A stretch of DNA of 64,000 nt from Streptomyces sp. NBC_01445 (GTDB lineage: Bacteria > Actinomycetota > Actinomycetes > Streptomycetales > Streptomycetaceae): the NCBI RefSeq assembly GCF_035918235.1, contig NZ_CP109485.1:310001-374000 (forward strand), written 5' to 3'. The notes under the pieces are model-generated. The model was given only the letters and a program-made list of their open reading frames with translations, had not been told where the DNA came from and ran no database searches. Below, in pieces: positions 1 through 7,691 of this stretch (position 1 is the first letter of the stretch; each line of letters begins with the position of its first letter). The position numbers were made by a program, and so were the translations under genes.

Positions 1-338
1 GCAACCGCATGCTCACCCACCCGCTTCAGCACAGCCCGCAACGTCGGAGCAGCCCCTGGTACGTGCTGAGCCGGACCGCAGCCCGCGGCGACATACAGGC
101 ACTCCAGCCAGGCGGACTGCGTCGTCGCGCCATCGGCACCCGACCGCTGCACCCAGGTGGCAACCTCTGCCTCGCGCCCCGGCAAGAACCACACCTCAAC
201 CAGCAGCCCCGGCCGGTGGAATCCCAGCCCGTGCTTGGTCGGCTCCGGCCCGCAGAAACCAGCATCCTCCACCAGAAACGCAAACGCTTCCGCAACAGTG
301 CTGCGGAAGCTCTCCCCTGGATCGGCTCGACGACTCAC
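1..338 (-). CDS. Hypothetical protein, N-terminal part (runs off left edge)
   Basis: An open frame on the minus strand begins at a GTG (336-338) preceded by a GGCGGAG ribosome binding site about nine bases upstream, and continues to the window edge without a stop. An in-frame GTG at 354-356 is an alternative start. The product reads like a real soluble protein (ESFRSTVAEAFAFLVEDAGF, later PTKHGLGFHRPGLLVEVWFL), with strong third-position GC. I do not recognise the family. It follows the GntR-type gene at 408-965 on the same strand with a 69-bp gap, so the two may be cotranscribed. Confidence 0.6.
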   Translation of the reverse strand, partial: MSRRADPGESFRSTVAEAFAFLVEDAGFCGPEPTKHGLGFHRPGLLVEVWFLPGREAEVATWVQRSGADGATTQSAWLECLYVAAGCGPAQHVPGAAPTLRAVLKRVGEHAV

Positions 339-407
339 GCCGCAATGCTCCGCCACTCAGACTGCCACGGGAAGGCCACAACCCGGCGAACCTACGCGGT
401 CACGGCA

Positions 408-965
408 CTAGACGACTGCTCCATCCTGCACAGGCAGGCGGGTGGGGAGGGCCAGTTGGTCAGTCGGGCGTCGGCCGCCGTGATGCAGGGTCGACCGGGC
501 CGCAGCGAGCAGCGTGTCGTCGATCCCGATCGGGTCGAGGCCGGCATCGAGTAGGCAGAGGGCCTCCTGCACGAGGGCGGTGCCAAGGAACGCCAGCACG
601 TGGCGGTCGATGTCGCGCAGGAGCGATGTGTCGGCGGGCCAGCGGCCGAGCGCGTTCGCGGGGGCCGTGTCGGTGTAGGTGGCGGACAGGTGGGCGCAGA
701 CAGACGCGGCGGTCAGGATGTCGCGCACGGGGCTGGCCGGGAATACGCTGCGCGCTGGACGGACATAGGGGTAGCGGCAGCCTTCTTGCTTGATCAGCTG
801 GGCGTTAGTCAGGCGGGTCAGTGCCGCGCTGACGGTCGGCAGGGCAGCACCGTATGACTGGGCCTGCGTGCGGAGTTTTTGCCCAGGCGGGATCTTGCCC
901 TGCTGGATCGCCAGGGCCAGGTCGACCGCTATACGGGCGGAGGAAGCGTCGCTGCCGCGTGCCAT
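408..965 (-). CDS. GntR-type winged-helix transcriptional regulator
   Basis: The 185-residue product starts at an ATG with AGGG eight bases upstream. Residues 10-60 form a GntR-like winged helix: an amphipathic first helix (RIAVDLALAIQQGKIPPGQ), then a recognition region (YGAALPTVSAALTRLTNAQL) and a wing near KQEGCRYPYV. The C-terminal 110 residues are mostly helical and do not show a clear FadR or UTRA ligand domain, so the inducer cannot be guessed. It lies directly upstream of the partial hypothetical gene at the left edge and may regulate it. The family assignment rests on the N-terminal domain only. Confidence 0.75.
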   Translation of the reverse strand: MARGSDASSARIAVDLALAIQQGKIPPGQKLRTQAQSYGAALPTVSAALTRLTNAQLIKQEGCRYPYVRPARSVFPASPVRDILTAASVCAHLSATYTDTAPANALGRWPADTSLLRDIDRHVLAFLGTALVQEALCLLDAGLDPIGIDDTLLAAARSTLHHGGRRPTDQLALPTRLPVQDGAVV

Positions 966-1140
966 CCGGTCACCCTAAAGGCATTCACGGGTCTGGACTG
1001 CGGCGCTCTAATTTCCCGGTGACTGGCCGCTGCCCTGGGTGCAGTGGGTGAAGGCGGCGGTTGAGCTGGCCGGGACATGGCCGGGATCGATGAGGCGCGC
1101 CGGCGGGGTCGCTGCCTGCCGAAGTGCCGTGGACAGCGTC

Positions 1141-1175
1141 AGGGGCGGGTACCCGGTGTCCGGGTACCCGCCCCT
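1141..1175 (-). terminator. Intrinsic terminator of the HU gene
   Basis: A perfect 16-bp inverted repeat (AGGGGCGGGTACCCGG and its complement) with a three-base TGT loop lies 15 bp beyond the HU stop codon. It has no long T tract, which is usual for Streptomyces terminators. Confidence 0.8.
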
Positions 1176-1189
1176 GTAGTGCTCTGGAT

Positions 1190-1471
1190 CTACTTGCCCT
1201 TGGCAGCTTCCTTAAGCTTGGAGCCCGCGGCCACCTTCACGCTGTAGCCGGCGGGGATCGTCATCGTCTCGCCCGTGGCGGGGTTGCGGCCCTCCCGCGC
1301 GGAGCGGTGGGTGCGCTCGAACGTCAGGAAGCCCGGGATGGTGACCTTCTCATCACCCTTGGCGACGACATCGCCGACCGTCACGGCAAACGCCGCGAGG
1401 ATGGCGTCGGCGTCCTTCTGGGTCACCTCGGCGCGCTCGGCCAACGCGGCCACCAGCTCACTGCGGATCAT
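1190..1471 (-). CDS. hupA: HU-family nucleoid-associated DNA-binding protein
   Basis: The product is 93 residues, the length of the Streptomyces short HU (HupA type), and lacks the long lysine/alanine-rich tail of HupS. It begins MIRSELVAALAERAEVTQKD, shows the HU core with GFLTFERTHRSAREGRNP and the DNA-embracing arm ending IPAGYSVKVAAGSKLKEA. HU dimers bend and compact DNA without sequence specificity. GGAG sits seven bases before the ATG and a strong hairpin terminator follows, so it is a monocistronic gene. An extra hup gene in an accessory region is common in Streptomyces; I cannot tell whether this is the only copy in the genome. Confidence 0.93.
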   Translation of the reverse strand: MIRSELVAALAERAEVTQKDADAILAAFAVTVGDVVAKGDEKVTIPGFLTFERTHRSAREGRNPATGETMTIPAGYSVKVAAGSKLKEAAKGK

Positions 1472-1605
1472 GTCAGTACTCCAATATCGTGCTCGGGAGC
1501 CCCGCTCGGGGAGCGGGGACAGATCAAGTCGCCCATGCTGTCACCCGCCACCGACAACAGGCACGCACCCCGTAGCCCCTTGCGCCGAACGGCCCAGGTA
1601 CGAAA

Positions 1606-1646
1606 AGGGGCCCCGCGCGGCGTGCGAAGCGGTGCGCGGGGCCCCT
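1606..1646. terminator. Hairpin upstream of hup, possible terminator
   Basis: Thirteen-base perfect arms (AGGGGCCCCGCGC, 1606-1618, and complement 1634-1646) flank a 15-base loop. It sits between the hup promoter region and gene debris to the right. No intact gene ends here, so it may be left over from a lost gene. Confidence 0.5.
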
Positions 1647-1908
1647 CAAGGATGGTTGCAGTCCTGTCGCTCATCCCACCGCCGACGGTAATTGACGCAG
1701 TGCCACCTCGCACCCGGGCAGGCGCGGTCGCGAGCCGCCCTCTAGAGGAGAACATCTGGCAGGGCACTGGTGGCGTTGCCGAGCCCGAAGTGCGGAGCTT
1801 GAGATACAGGGCAACGGGTGGACGCTGCCTCCGTGCAGACCGGCGTACAGGCACTGGGCAGCGGGGTCGATGTCCAGGGTTCGTACGTCGTGCCCAGTCA
1901 GTTCGGAT

Positions 1909-2040
1909 TCACCAGGCGTAGAGCAGTTCGCGGATGTCCTGCCAGTCACGATCGATCGCTTTCACCCGCTCGTCCCGCCAGGTGGAGGGGGGGAACGGCT
2001 CGGTGGTTGCGGAGTTCCCGCACGAGCAGCACTGCCCGAT
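1909..2040 (-). pseudogene. C-terminal fragment of an unrecognised zinc-ribbon-like protein
   Basis: The minus strand encodes GQCCSCGNSATTEPFPPSTW followed by RDERVKAIDRDWQDIRELLY and a stop. An in-frame stop immediately precedes it and no start codon is available until GTG near the end, so this is a decayed 3' remnant. The paired cysteines (CCSC) are the only motif. It abuts a plus-strand fragment beginning about 2044, which suggests a rearrangement junction. Confidence 0.35.
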
Positions 2041-2120
2041 TCAAGGTGAAAGCAGCACGGGCGGATGAGGATCCGCCTGCTACCAATTCCGTCGAGCGGC
2101 ACCCCCAGGGCGGCGGCACC

Positions 2121-2285
2121 GTCGAGGAGGAGTGGGTCGAGACCTCGGCGCTGACCCGGGCCGCGCTGGAGCGCTGGCTGTCCGTGCGCGAGAACCTGGT
2201 GCAGCGGGCCCACGGCACCTCGCGGCTGTGGGTGTCGCTCTGGACGAACCACGACGGCGTCCTCGACGACGAAGGGACACGGTGA
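2121..2285 (+). pseudogene. Fragment resembling a site-specific integrase
   Basis: A stretch reading VEEEWVETSALTRAALERWL then HGTSRLWVSLWTNHDG before a stop has the look of the central linker of Streptomyces tyrosine recombinases, where an ALxRWLxxRE helix precedes a region before the catalytic domain. No catalytic R-H-R-Y set is present. It is short, has no start, and the assignment is from resemblance only. Confidence 0.35.
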
Positions 2286-2351
2286 TTCGCCCTCCCGGGA
2301 TGCCACCGGAGGAGAACGGGCTCGTGACCTCTGGCTTTATTCACGAGTAAT

Positions 2352-2493
2352 GGTTCTGGCTCAACTTCCGTGAAATCCATGCCGACCGGGCTCGTGCCAG
2401 CCTCTGGACGAGCCGCTGACCTGCCAGTTCGCCAGGGCCGCCAGCCTCGGACACCGAGGATCGGTTCGACTCCACGGAAGTTGTGCCAGAACC
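2352..2493. repeat. Possible MITE: 142-bp segment with 20-bp terminal inverted repeats
   Basis: GTTCTGGC(T/A)CAACTTCCGTG occurs at 2353-2372 and, inverted, at 2473-2492 with one mismatch; one more G/C pair extends each arm outward. The 100-bp core has no convincing gene. The arrangement fits a miniature inverted-repeat element or two transposon ends brought together by deletion. No clear target duplication was seen. Confidence 0.45.
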
Positions 2494-2561
2494 CGAATTT
2501 TGAAGGCGCTGGGGTTCTCGCCAGGGGAGCATCGGGATGCTCCTGGCGAAAGGTCCTGTTC

Positions 2562-2745
2562 ATGCCGCAGATGTCGCAGGTTGACGCGGCGATCCGGCGT
2601 GATCATCGTGGCGGCATGAAGATGCGGGAGGTTGAGCGCAAGTACAACATGTCGTAGGGGACGGTCTGCAAGGCTTTGACTCCGTCTGGCCCGAGCGCCG
2701 GCAGAAGCTCCCGCCAACGGGCGACGGCCTGCCGGAAGGCCCTGT
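2562..2745 (+). pseudogene. IS21-type IstA transposase, N-terminal relic
   Basis: MPQMSQVDAAIRRDHRGGMK then MREVERKYNMS reads as the helix-turn-helix start of an IS21-like IstA, where AAIRRDxR and a REIERKxxVxxxTVxKAL motif are typical. The frame is broken by TAG at 2655-2657 and then by a frameshift: GTVCKAL continues in one frame and DSVWPERRQKLPPTGDG in the next. Nothing of the catalytic domain remains. Confidence 0.6.
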
Positions 2746-2966
2746 GTCCACTCCGCGCCCGCGATCTCGGGCGTGCCAGAGCCGAGCCGCACGCTGCGGC
2801 GGTCCGCGCCCCCGCGCTGCCGCCTTGGCAGGGCTCCGAGGCCGTGAAACGCTCTCTTTATGGCATATCTGTCCCGCGTCTGCACACCGATCTCGAACGG
2901 GTGAGCCCGGCTGCCTGTCGGGAGTCCCCCCGGATCCACGCTCCCGTTCGGGAGTAAGGAACAGCC

Positions 2967-4397
2967 ATGACGACGACCGAGCATGCTCACGACCGCGACG
3001 ACCACAGTGACCCCACCTTGTACCGCACTCCGGCGGACGCCGTCGCCGCGCCCCCGGAGAAACTCGCCTACGTCGTCGGTTTCGACCCCACCGCACAGCG
3101 CGCGGACGCGTTGTTCACCGTCGGCACCGACCCCGAATCCCCCGCATACGGCCGCGTGATCTCCCACGCCGAGCTGCCCGACCTGGGCAACGAACTGCAC
3201 CACTTCGGCTGGAACGCCTGCTCGAGCGCGCTGGCGCATGCCGGTCATCATCACGCTGCGCGGCGCTACCTCATCGTCCCGGGACTGCGCTCCTCCCGGC
3301 TGCACGTCTTCGACACCAGCCCCGATCCCGCTCGCCCGCGCCTGGTCAAGGTGATCGAGCCCGAGGAGTTGGCCGCCAAGGCCGGATATTCGCGTCCGCA
3401 CACGCTTCACTGCGGCCCAGACGGGATGTTCCTGTCCTGCCTGGGGGGCGCGGACGGTGCGGACGGGCCTGGCGGCGTCGCGCTGCTGGACCACGAAAGC
3501 TTCGAAGTGCTGCGCGCCTGGGAGAGCGATCGCGGACCGCAACAGCTCGCCTACGACGTCTGGTGGCATCTGCGCCAGAACATCGCCGTGACCAGCGAGT
3601 GGGGGAGCCCCTCGATGATCGAGGACGGCCTCGTCCCCGAACTGCTGCTGGGTCGCCAGTACGGCCACTCGCTGCACTTCTGGGAGCTGGACTCCGGCCG
3701 GCACCTGCAGCGCGTCGATCTGGGGAATGAGAACCAGATGGTGCTGGAGCTGCGTCCCGCGCACGACCCCGAGGCGACGTGGGGGTTCACAGACACCGTG
3801 GTCAACGTGGAGGACCTGTCGGCGTCGGTGTGGCTGTGGAACCGGGAGGGCGAGGACTTCGTGGTCCGCAAGGTGATCACCGTCCCTGCCGAGCCCGCGC
3901 AAACGCAGGACCTGCCCCCGGCGCTGCAGCCGTTCGGCGCGGTGCCCCCGTTGATCACCGACATCGACCTGTCGGTGGACGACCAGTGGCTGTACGTATC
4001 CGCATGGGGAACCGGCGAGCTGCTCCAGTACGACGTGAGCGACCCGTTCCATCCGAGGCAGACCGCGTCCGTGCGTCTTGGCGGCATCACCGGCCGACAG
4101 CCGCATCCCGCCGAGCCGGAAAATCCGCTGACCGGCGGAGCGCAGATGGTCGAGCTCAGCCGCGACGGGCGGCGCGTGTACCTGACGAACTCCTTGTACG
4201 CCGCCTGGGACGCGCAGATCTATCCCGCGGGCATCGACCCGTGGATGGTCAAACTCGACGCCGACACCTTGCACGGCGGGCTCTCCATCGACAGCCGCTT
4301 CTTCCCACACGGCCCGGACTTCCTGGGCTTGCGCGTGCACCAAACGCGCCTGGAAGGCGGCGACGCCTCCTCGGATTCGTACTGCTACCGCCGCTGA
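2967..4397 (+). CDS. Selenium-binding protein 56 family (methanethiol oxidase-like)
   Basis: The 476-residue product matches the SBP56/SELENBP1 family in length and landmarks: LHVFDTSPDPARPRLVKVIE, SRPHTLHCGPDGMFLSCLGG, TSEWGSPSMIEDG, ITDIDLSVDDQWLYVSAWGT, then YDVSDPFHPRQ and the C-terminal QIYPAGIDPWMVKLD. Family members fold as beta propellers; several, including human SELENBP1 and bacterial MtoX, oxidise methanethiol to formaldehyde, sulfide and peroxide with bound copper. The histidines expected to bind metal (ELHHFGWN, RPHTLHC) are present. No signal peptide is visible, so it is likely cytosolic here. The ATG is preceded by GGAGTAAGGA. It stands alone between IS debris and a gene-poor stretch. 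Confidence 0.9.
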   Translation: MTTTEHAHDRDDHSDPTLYRTPADAVAAPPEKLAYVVGFDPTAQRADALFTVGTDPESPAYGRVISHAELPDLGNELHHFGWNACSSALAHAGHHHAARRYLIVPGLRSSRLHVFDTSPDPARPRLVKVIEPEELAAKAGYSRPHTLHCGPDGMFLSCLGGADGADGPGGVALLDHESFEVLRAWESDRGPQQLAYDVWWHLRQNIAVTSEWGSPSMIEDGLVPELLLGRQYGHSLHFWELDSGRHLQRVDLGNENQMVLELRPAHDPEATWGFTDTVVNVEDLSASVWLWNREGEDFVVRKVITVPAEPAQTQDLPPALQPFGAVPPLITDIDLSVDDQWLYVSAWGTGELLQYDVSDPFHPRQTASVRLGGITGRQPHPAEPENPLTGGAQMVELSRDGRRVYLTNSLYAAWDAQIYPAGIDPWMVKLDADTLHGGLSIDSRFFPHGPDFLGLRVHQTRLEGGDASSDSYCYRR

Positions 4398-5000
4398 CCG
4401 CTTGTGCTCCGCGAGAGCCGGCGTCGGCGCTCGCGGCGGTTGCTGCCGCGGTGGCGAGGCCTCTGCCTGTCATGCCGGCTCCCGGGCGTTCCGGGCGGCA
4501 AAAACACGGACAGCCTCCACGACACCGGGCCACGCCGATCTCAGGCGTGGCCGCCCCCTGGCATCGCCCGCCCGGAATAGCGCAGCCTGCACAGTGAGTG
4601 TCCACACCTGAGCCCGGACACTGCATCGCCGTCATTTCTCACGAACATCCCAGAGCCCTTGGATCGCCAGTCGATGGCCACGCCGTGGTCCTTGGCTGCG
4701 ACCACTCCGGGCAGGAGGTCCCCGTCACCGGTTGCCCCAGCTCGCGCACCCGACCCCAGTATCTGTCCGCCGCCGGCACGGGCGGCCGATCATCATGGGG
4801 CCGTCGAGGACGGCACTCGTCCACTCCTGTTGCCCCGTGCTGAGGTGCTGCAGGAGGGGCAAGCGTGCGTCGTCCTCGGGCTCGTCTGCGCTCGAAGACC
4901 ATCGCAGGGTCGTGGTCGGCGCGGGGCGGGGCGGGGGCGAGGACGGACGGGGTGGGCGTGGCCGTGGCCGCAGGTTCCGGATCGGGAGCAGGACATCCAG
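4398..5000. other. Gene-poor stretch after the SBP56 gene
   Basis: I see no convincing gene. A 7-bp dyad AGTGTCC/GGACACT lies at about 4596-4622, and a minus-strand run reading AAKDHGVAIDWRSKGSGMF around 4640-4700 could be a decayed coding scrap, but has no start or neighbours to support it. Confidence 0.4.
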
Positions 5001-5258
5001 GTGTCCGGCGAGTCTGAGGAGGTGGGGCGAACATTCGCCCCACGATGGGCCGACAGGCTCCCACCTGAGCGGGCGGGAGACCTGCTAGCCCAGCTGCACG
5101 GAGGCTTCCCGCGCATCCCTGGTCGGCTCGATGGCGAACTCCTGCGCTACGCAGCGCACTTTGGGACGATCGGTAGTCACAACTTGGATCTCAGCGACGA
5201 CGACCGTGTCAGATTGCGTCGCGGCTTCTGGGACGGGATCGCCCCTGCCAGACCGTAA
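5001..5258 (+). CDS. Short hypothetical protein
   Basis: A GTG at 5001 with AGGA seven bases upstream opens an 85-codon frame. The second half has good coding character (GDLLAQLHGGFPRIPGRLDG, then ELLRYAAHFGTIGSHNLDLS) and ends FWDGIAPARP. I do not recognise the family. It could be the 3' end of a longer lost gene, because the same frame stays open to the left with poorer codon use. Confidence 0.4.
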   Translation: MSGESEEVGRTFAPRWADRLPPERAGDLLAQLHGGFPRIPGRLDGELLRYAAHFGTIGSHNLDLSDDDRVRLRRGFWDGIAPARP

Positions 5259-5463
5259 CGATCGCCCCATTTGCGCCACGATCCGCTGGACACTCGACCT
5301 TGCTGCATGGCTTCCGTGATCGGCGACAGTGCAGGTCAGCGGACCTTTGGCGGATCCGGGCGGCGAGTCGTGCCGGCCTTGATGTTCACCTGTGCCGCCA
5401 CTACGCATGGCGAGGGCTTCGCTCTCGCCGCTGCGCCGCCCCGGTCGCCCGGGGCGCACCTAG

Positions 5464-5500
5464 CCCCAAGGTTGGGGCCAGTAGTACCATCGGTACCATG
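5464..5500 (+). promoter_or_regulatory. Probable operator/promoter of the toxin-antitoxin pair
   Basis: CCCCAA-GG-TTGGGG (5464-5477) is a short dyad, followed by GTACCATCGGTACCATGG, where GTACCAT is repeated directly and the second copy overlaps the antitoxin ATG. No Shine-Dalgarno sequence is evident, so the mRNA may be leaderless. Ribbon-helix-helix antitoxins usually bind such repeats to autoregulate. Confidence 0.45.
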
Positions 5501-5797
5501 GCGAACAATCCGAAGGCCCTGAACTTGCGGTTCCCCGACCCGGCGCAGCGCGAAGCAATCGAAACGGCCGCCCGACAGGAAGGGATGAGCCTGCAGGAGT
5601 ACATCCTCTCCGCCGCCGTTGATAAGGCGACTGCGGTCGAGCGGAAGTTCCTGGCGGCATTCGAGGAGTCCAAGGCCCGCAGCGGCGACGCCTTCCGCGC
5701 CGCGTCCGACAGCTTGGACCCGAGCCCTGAGCACCGGACGGCCGAACAACGCGCGCGGCGCGATCTCGATGCCCACGGGCAGGAGCACGCCGCGTGA
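5498..5797 (+). CDS. Ribbon-helix-helix antitoxin-like protein
   Basis: The 99-residue product starts MANNPKALNLRFPDPAQREA and continues with ARQEGMSLQEYILSAAVDKA, a beta strand plus two helices as in RHH/Arc antitoxins with a DUF1778-like or ParD-like core. The acidic C-terminal tail (residues 60-99, SLDPSPEHRTAEQRARRDLD) would be the toxin-binding part. Its stop overlaps the start of the next gene by four bases (GTGA), which indicates translational coupling. The ATG at 5498 is preferred because coding character begins there and the repeated GTACCAT sits just upstream. Confidence 0.72.
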   Translation: MANNPKALNLRFPDPAQREAIETAARQEGMSLQEYILSAAVDKATAVERKFLAAFEESKARSGDAFRAASDSLDPSPEHRTAEQRARRDLDAHGQEHAA

Positions 5798-6180
5798 CCC
5801 AGCCCGTCCCTGAGCATCCACTCGACGTGACCTTCCTGCTTCACGCCGCCGAGCTCCTCGATGGCGACCCCCAGGTCGACGACTACGGACCTCTGTACGC
5901 GGCCGTCGCACGTGTCAATGCGCGCGCCCTGGAGCACGACATCTACGGAACGCTGAACCTGAAGGCGGGCGCACTCCTGCAGACCCTGGCACGGCTCCCT
6001 TGCCTCGAGCACTCGAATGCCGCTTTCGCCTGGCACGCCACTGAGGCGTATCTGATCCTCAACGGAAGTCGTCTCGACTACCCCGTCAAGGCTGCGGTCG
6101 AACTCGTCCGCGACGCCGCTTCCACGCAGGTGGGCGTGGCAGGCATCGCTCGTCAGCTCCGCGACTGGACCGTCAGCTGA
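5794..6180 (+). CDS. Fic/Doc-like toxin component with degenerate Fic motif
   Basis: The 128-residue product aligns by pattern with Doc: YGPLYAAVARVNARALEHDI, then LKAGALLQTLARLPCLEHSN, then AYLILNGSRLDYPVKAAVEL. In Doc and Fic the helix after LLxxLxxx carries HPFxDGNKR; here the same place reads LPCLEHSNAAFAW, without the catalytic His, the Asp or the GNKR anion hole. From memory, a Streptomyces group annotated as Fic-family toxin components shares an LEHSN-type motif, so this may be a family trait and not decay. It overlaps the antitoxin by four bases. Whether it still modifies a target is unknown. Confidence 0.68.
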   Translation: MTQPVPEHPLDVTFLLHAAELLDGDPQVDDYGPLYAAVARVNARALEHDIYGTLNLKAGALLQTLARLPCLEHSNAAFAWHATEAYLILNGSRLDYPVKAAVELVRDAASTQVGVAGIARQLRDWTVS

Positions 6181-6241
6181 TCCCCCATCGCAGAAGGTGC
6201 CCAGAGGAGTCCCACTCTCTGGGGTGCAGGAGGCGATAGCA

Positions 6242-6754
6242 GTGTTGGTGGATGAGGTCCGCTGGGTGGAAGCGTGGCCGCCTCCTCCCGAGTTCAAGGT
6301 GCGTCAGGTGTACGGGATCGTCTTCCACCCTGTCAGCGGCACGGTGGTCGTGCAGGACGACAAGGGCCGGTACAACTTGCCCGGCGGGACGCCTGAGCCT
6401 GAGGACAACGCGGACCTGGTGGCGACACTGCGCCGAGAGGTGCATGAGGAGAGCCAGCTCGTCCTCTCGGACTGGGCCCCGGTGGGTTATCAGCTGGTGC
6501 GCGAGGACGGACAAGCCCCGTACGCCCAGGTCCGATACTCGGCTCTGCTGGACAAGGCGGATCCGATCACGCCGGACCCGTGCACGGATCGCGCCTACGG
6601 GCGGGTGCTGGTGTCACCGGTGTATGCGGCCGAGTTGCTGGGCTGGGGCGAGCGCGGCGCGGCGCAGCTTGCCGCTGTCTCCCGCGTGGCCGCCGAGCGG
6701 TGGGGCCTGACCACTGCCGCGGCGGGCACCGCACGGCAGGAGCTGTCTTACTGA
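6242..6754 (+). CDS. NUDIX hydrolase
   Basis: The 170-residue product contains a NUDIX box: GGTPEPEDN followed by DLVATLRREVHEESQL, matching G-x5-E-x7-R-E-U-x-E-E (residues about 55-80). NUDIX enzymes hydrolyse nucleoside diphosphates linked to another group, with divalent metal held by the REVHEES glutamates. I prefer the GTG at 6242 because AGGAGG lies eight bases upstream; an earlier start at 6197 would have no binding site. The gene begins 61 bp after the toxin gene on the same strand. The substrate cannot be inferred. Confidence 0.85.
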   Translation: MLVDEVRWVEAWPPPPEFKVRQVYGIVFHPVSGTVVVQDDKGRYNLPGGTPEPEDNADLVATLRREVHEESQLVLSDWAPVGYQLVREDGQAPYAQVRYSALLDKADPITPDPCTDRAYGRVLVSPVYAAELLGWGERGAAQLAAVSRVAAERWGLTTAAAGTARQELSY

Positions 6755-6972
6755 TCCCCTCGCCGATACGGCTTTCGCCCGCGCCTGCAATACCTGCAGA
6801 CCAGTGACCACCGAACCCGCGTTCCAGCGCAGCGCCGCGAAGCCGTAGGCGAAGTGCACGACCGGTCTTCCAACCCCCGCTGCCAGCGGTATCGACGGAC
6901 TGCTGCCCTAGCTGACGGGTCAGACAGGGCAAGGAACTCCACGCTTTGCCGTTGACACGACGTCAGTCTGGC

Positions 6973-7548
6973 TCAGATCTTCTGGCCAGCCGGCTTGAGG
7001 CGAAGGGCGGAGATGAGGAAGAAGACGCCGCCGAGGAAGGCGTAGCCGGCGAGATTGGTGAGAGTAGCGCCGTCCTTGCCGCCCTGGGCAACAAAGGATG
7101 CGCCAGCGACGGTGGAGATGGCGCCGCTCGCGATCATCGCCCACTGCCCGCCCATCTGACGCCGGACAGAGCCCACGATGAGCTGAGTGATGCCTGCGGT
7201 GATGGCCCAAACACCCCAGACCTGCAGGACGGCAGAGATACCAGACGCGACAGCGACGGCCAGGGCAATGCCGGTGAGAGTACTGAGTGCAATGTTCACG
7301 TACAGCCGCCTCCTCACCGCGCTGTCGTCCGCCCGGGCTGACCGCACGTCGGCGACCGCACAGGACGCGTCGAACAGGGGGTAGAGCACCAGGAGCGTCA
7401 CGCTGAGCGGGCTCAGCGTGTCGGCCGTCGCGAACAGTAGGGCGGCCCAGACCGCGGCGAACGCGAAGCGCAGGAGGTACAGCTTGCGCAGGGCAACCGT
7501 GACGCTGGTGGGGGTGGTGGGAGCGGTGCCGTCAACGAAGGTGTCCAT
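6973..7548 (-). CDS. Integral membrane protein, DUF308/HdeD-like
   Basis: The 191-residue product has five or six hydrophobic helices in pairs (LYLLRFAFAAVWAALLFATA, SVTLLVLYPLFDASCAVADV, YVNIALSTLTGIALAVAVAS, VWAITAGITQLIVGSVRR, FLGGVFFLISALRL). The arrangement resembles HdeD/DUF308 small membrane proteins. It is divergent from a TetR gene, and a perfect TTGACA -35 box for it lies at 7656-7661 (minus strand) touching one arm of the inverted repeat between them. It is therefore probably the target of that repressor. The cellular function is unknown. Confidence 0.75.
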   Translation of the reverse strand: MDTFVDGTAPTTPTSVTVALRKLYLLRFAFAAVWAALLFATADTLSPLSVTLLVLYPLFDASCAVADVRSARADDSAVRRRLYVNIALSTLTGIALAVAVASGISAVLQVWGVWAITAGITQLIVGSVRRQMGGQWAMIASGAISTVAGASFVAQGGKDGATLTNLAGYAFLGGVFFLISALRLKPAGQKI

Positions 7549-7606
7549 GGCGAATCCTGCTTCTGTGAGTACTGGTCCCGGGTAGGGCAGTTCCGACCTT
7601 CACGTC

Positions 7607-7680
7607 CGAGGGAGAACGTTCGGTCTCTTGTTATGATTGGAGGCTCGCCTCCACCTGTCAAGACCGAACGTTCTCCCTCG
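7607..7680. promoter_or_regulatory. Perfect 20-bp inverted repeat operator in divergent promoter
   Basis: CGAGGGAGAACGTTCGGTCT (7607-7626) is repeated exactly, inverted, at 7661-7680. Each arm holds the palindrome GAACGTTC. Between the arms lies a second dyad GGAGGC-TC-GCCTCC (7639-7652). The minus-strand -35 TTGACA (7656-7661) abuts the right arm; a TATGAT-like -10 for the plus strand sits at 7632-7637. The layout fits repression of both genes by the TetR protein encoded at 7692. Confidence 0.75.
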
Positions 7681-7691
7681 CGATTGATAGG

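Noticed and set aside
2361..4343. Long minus-strand open frame of 660 codons
   Set aside because: It lies opposite the SBP56 gene, has arginine/glycine-rich composition typical of antisense GC-rich frames and no domain.
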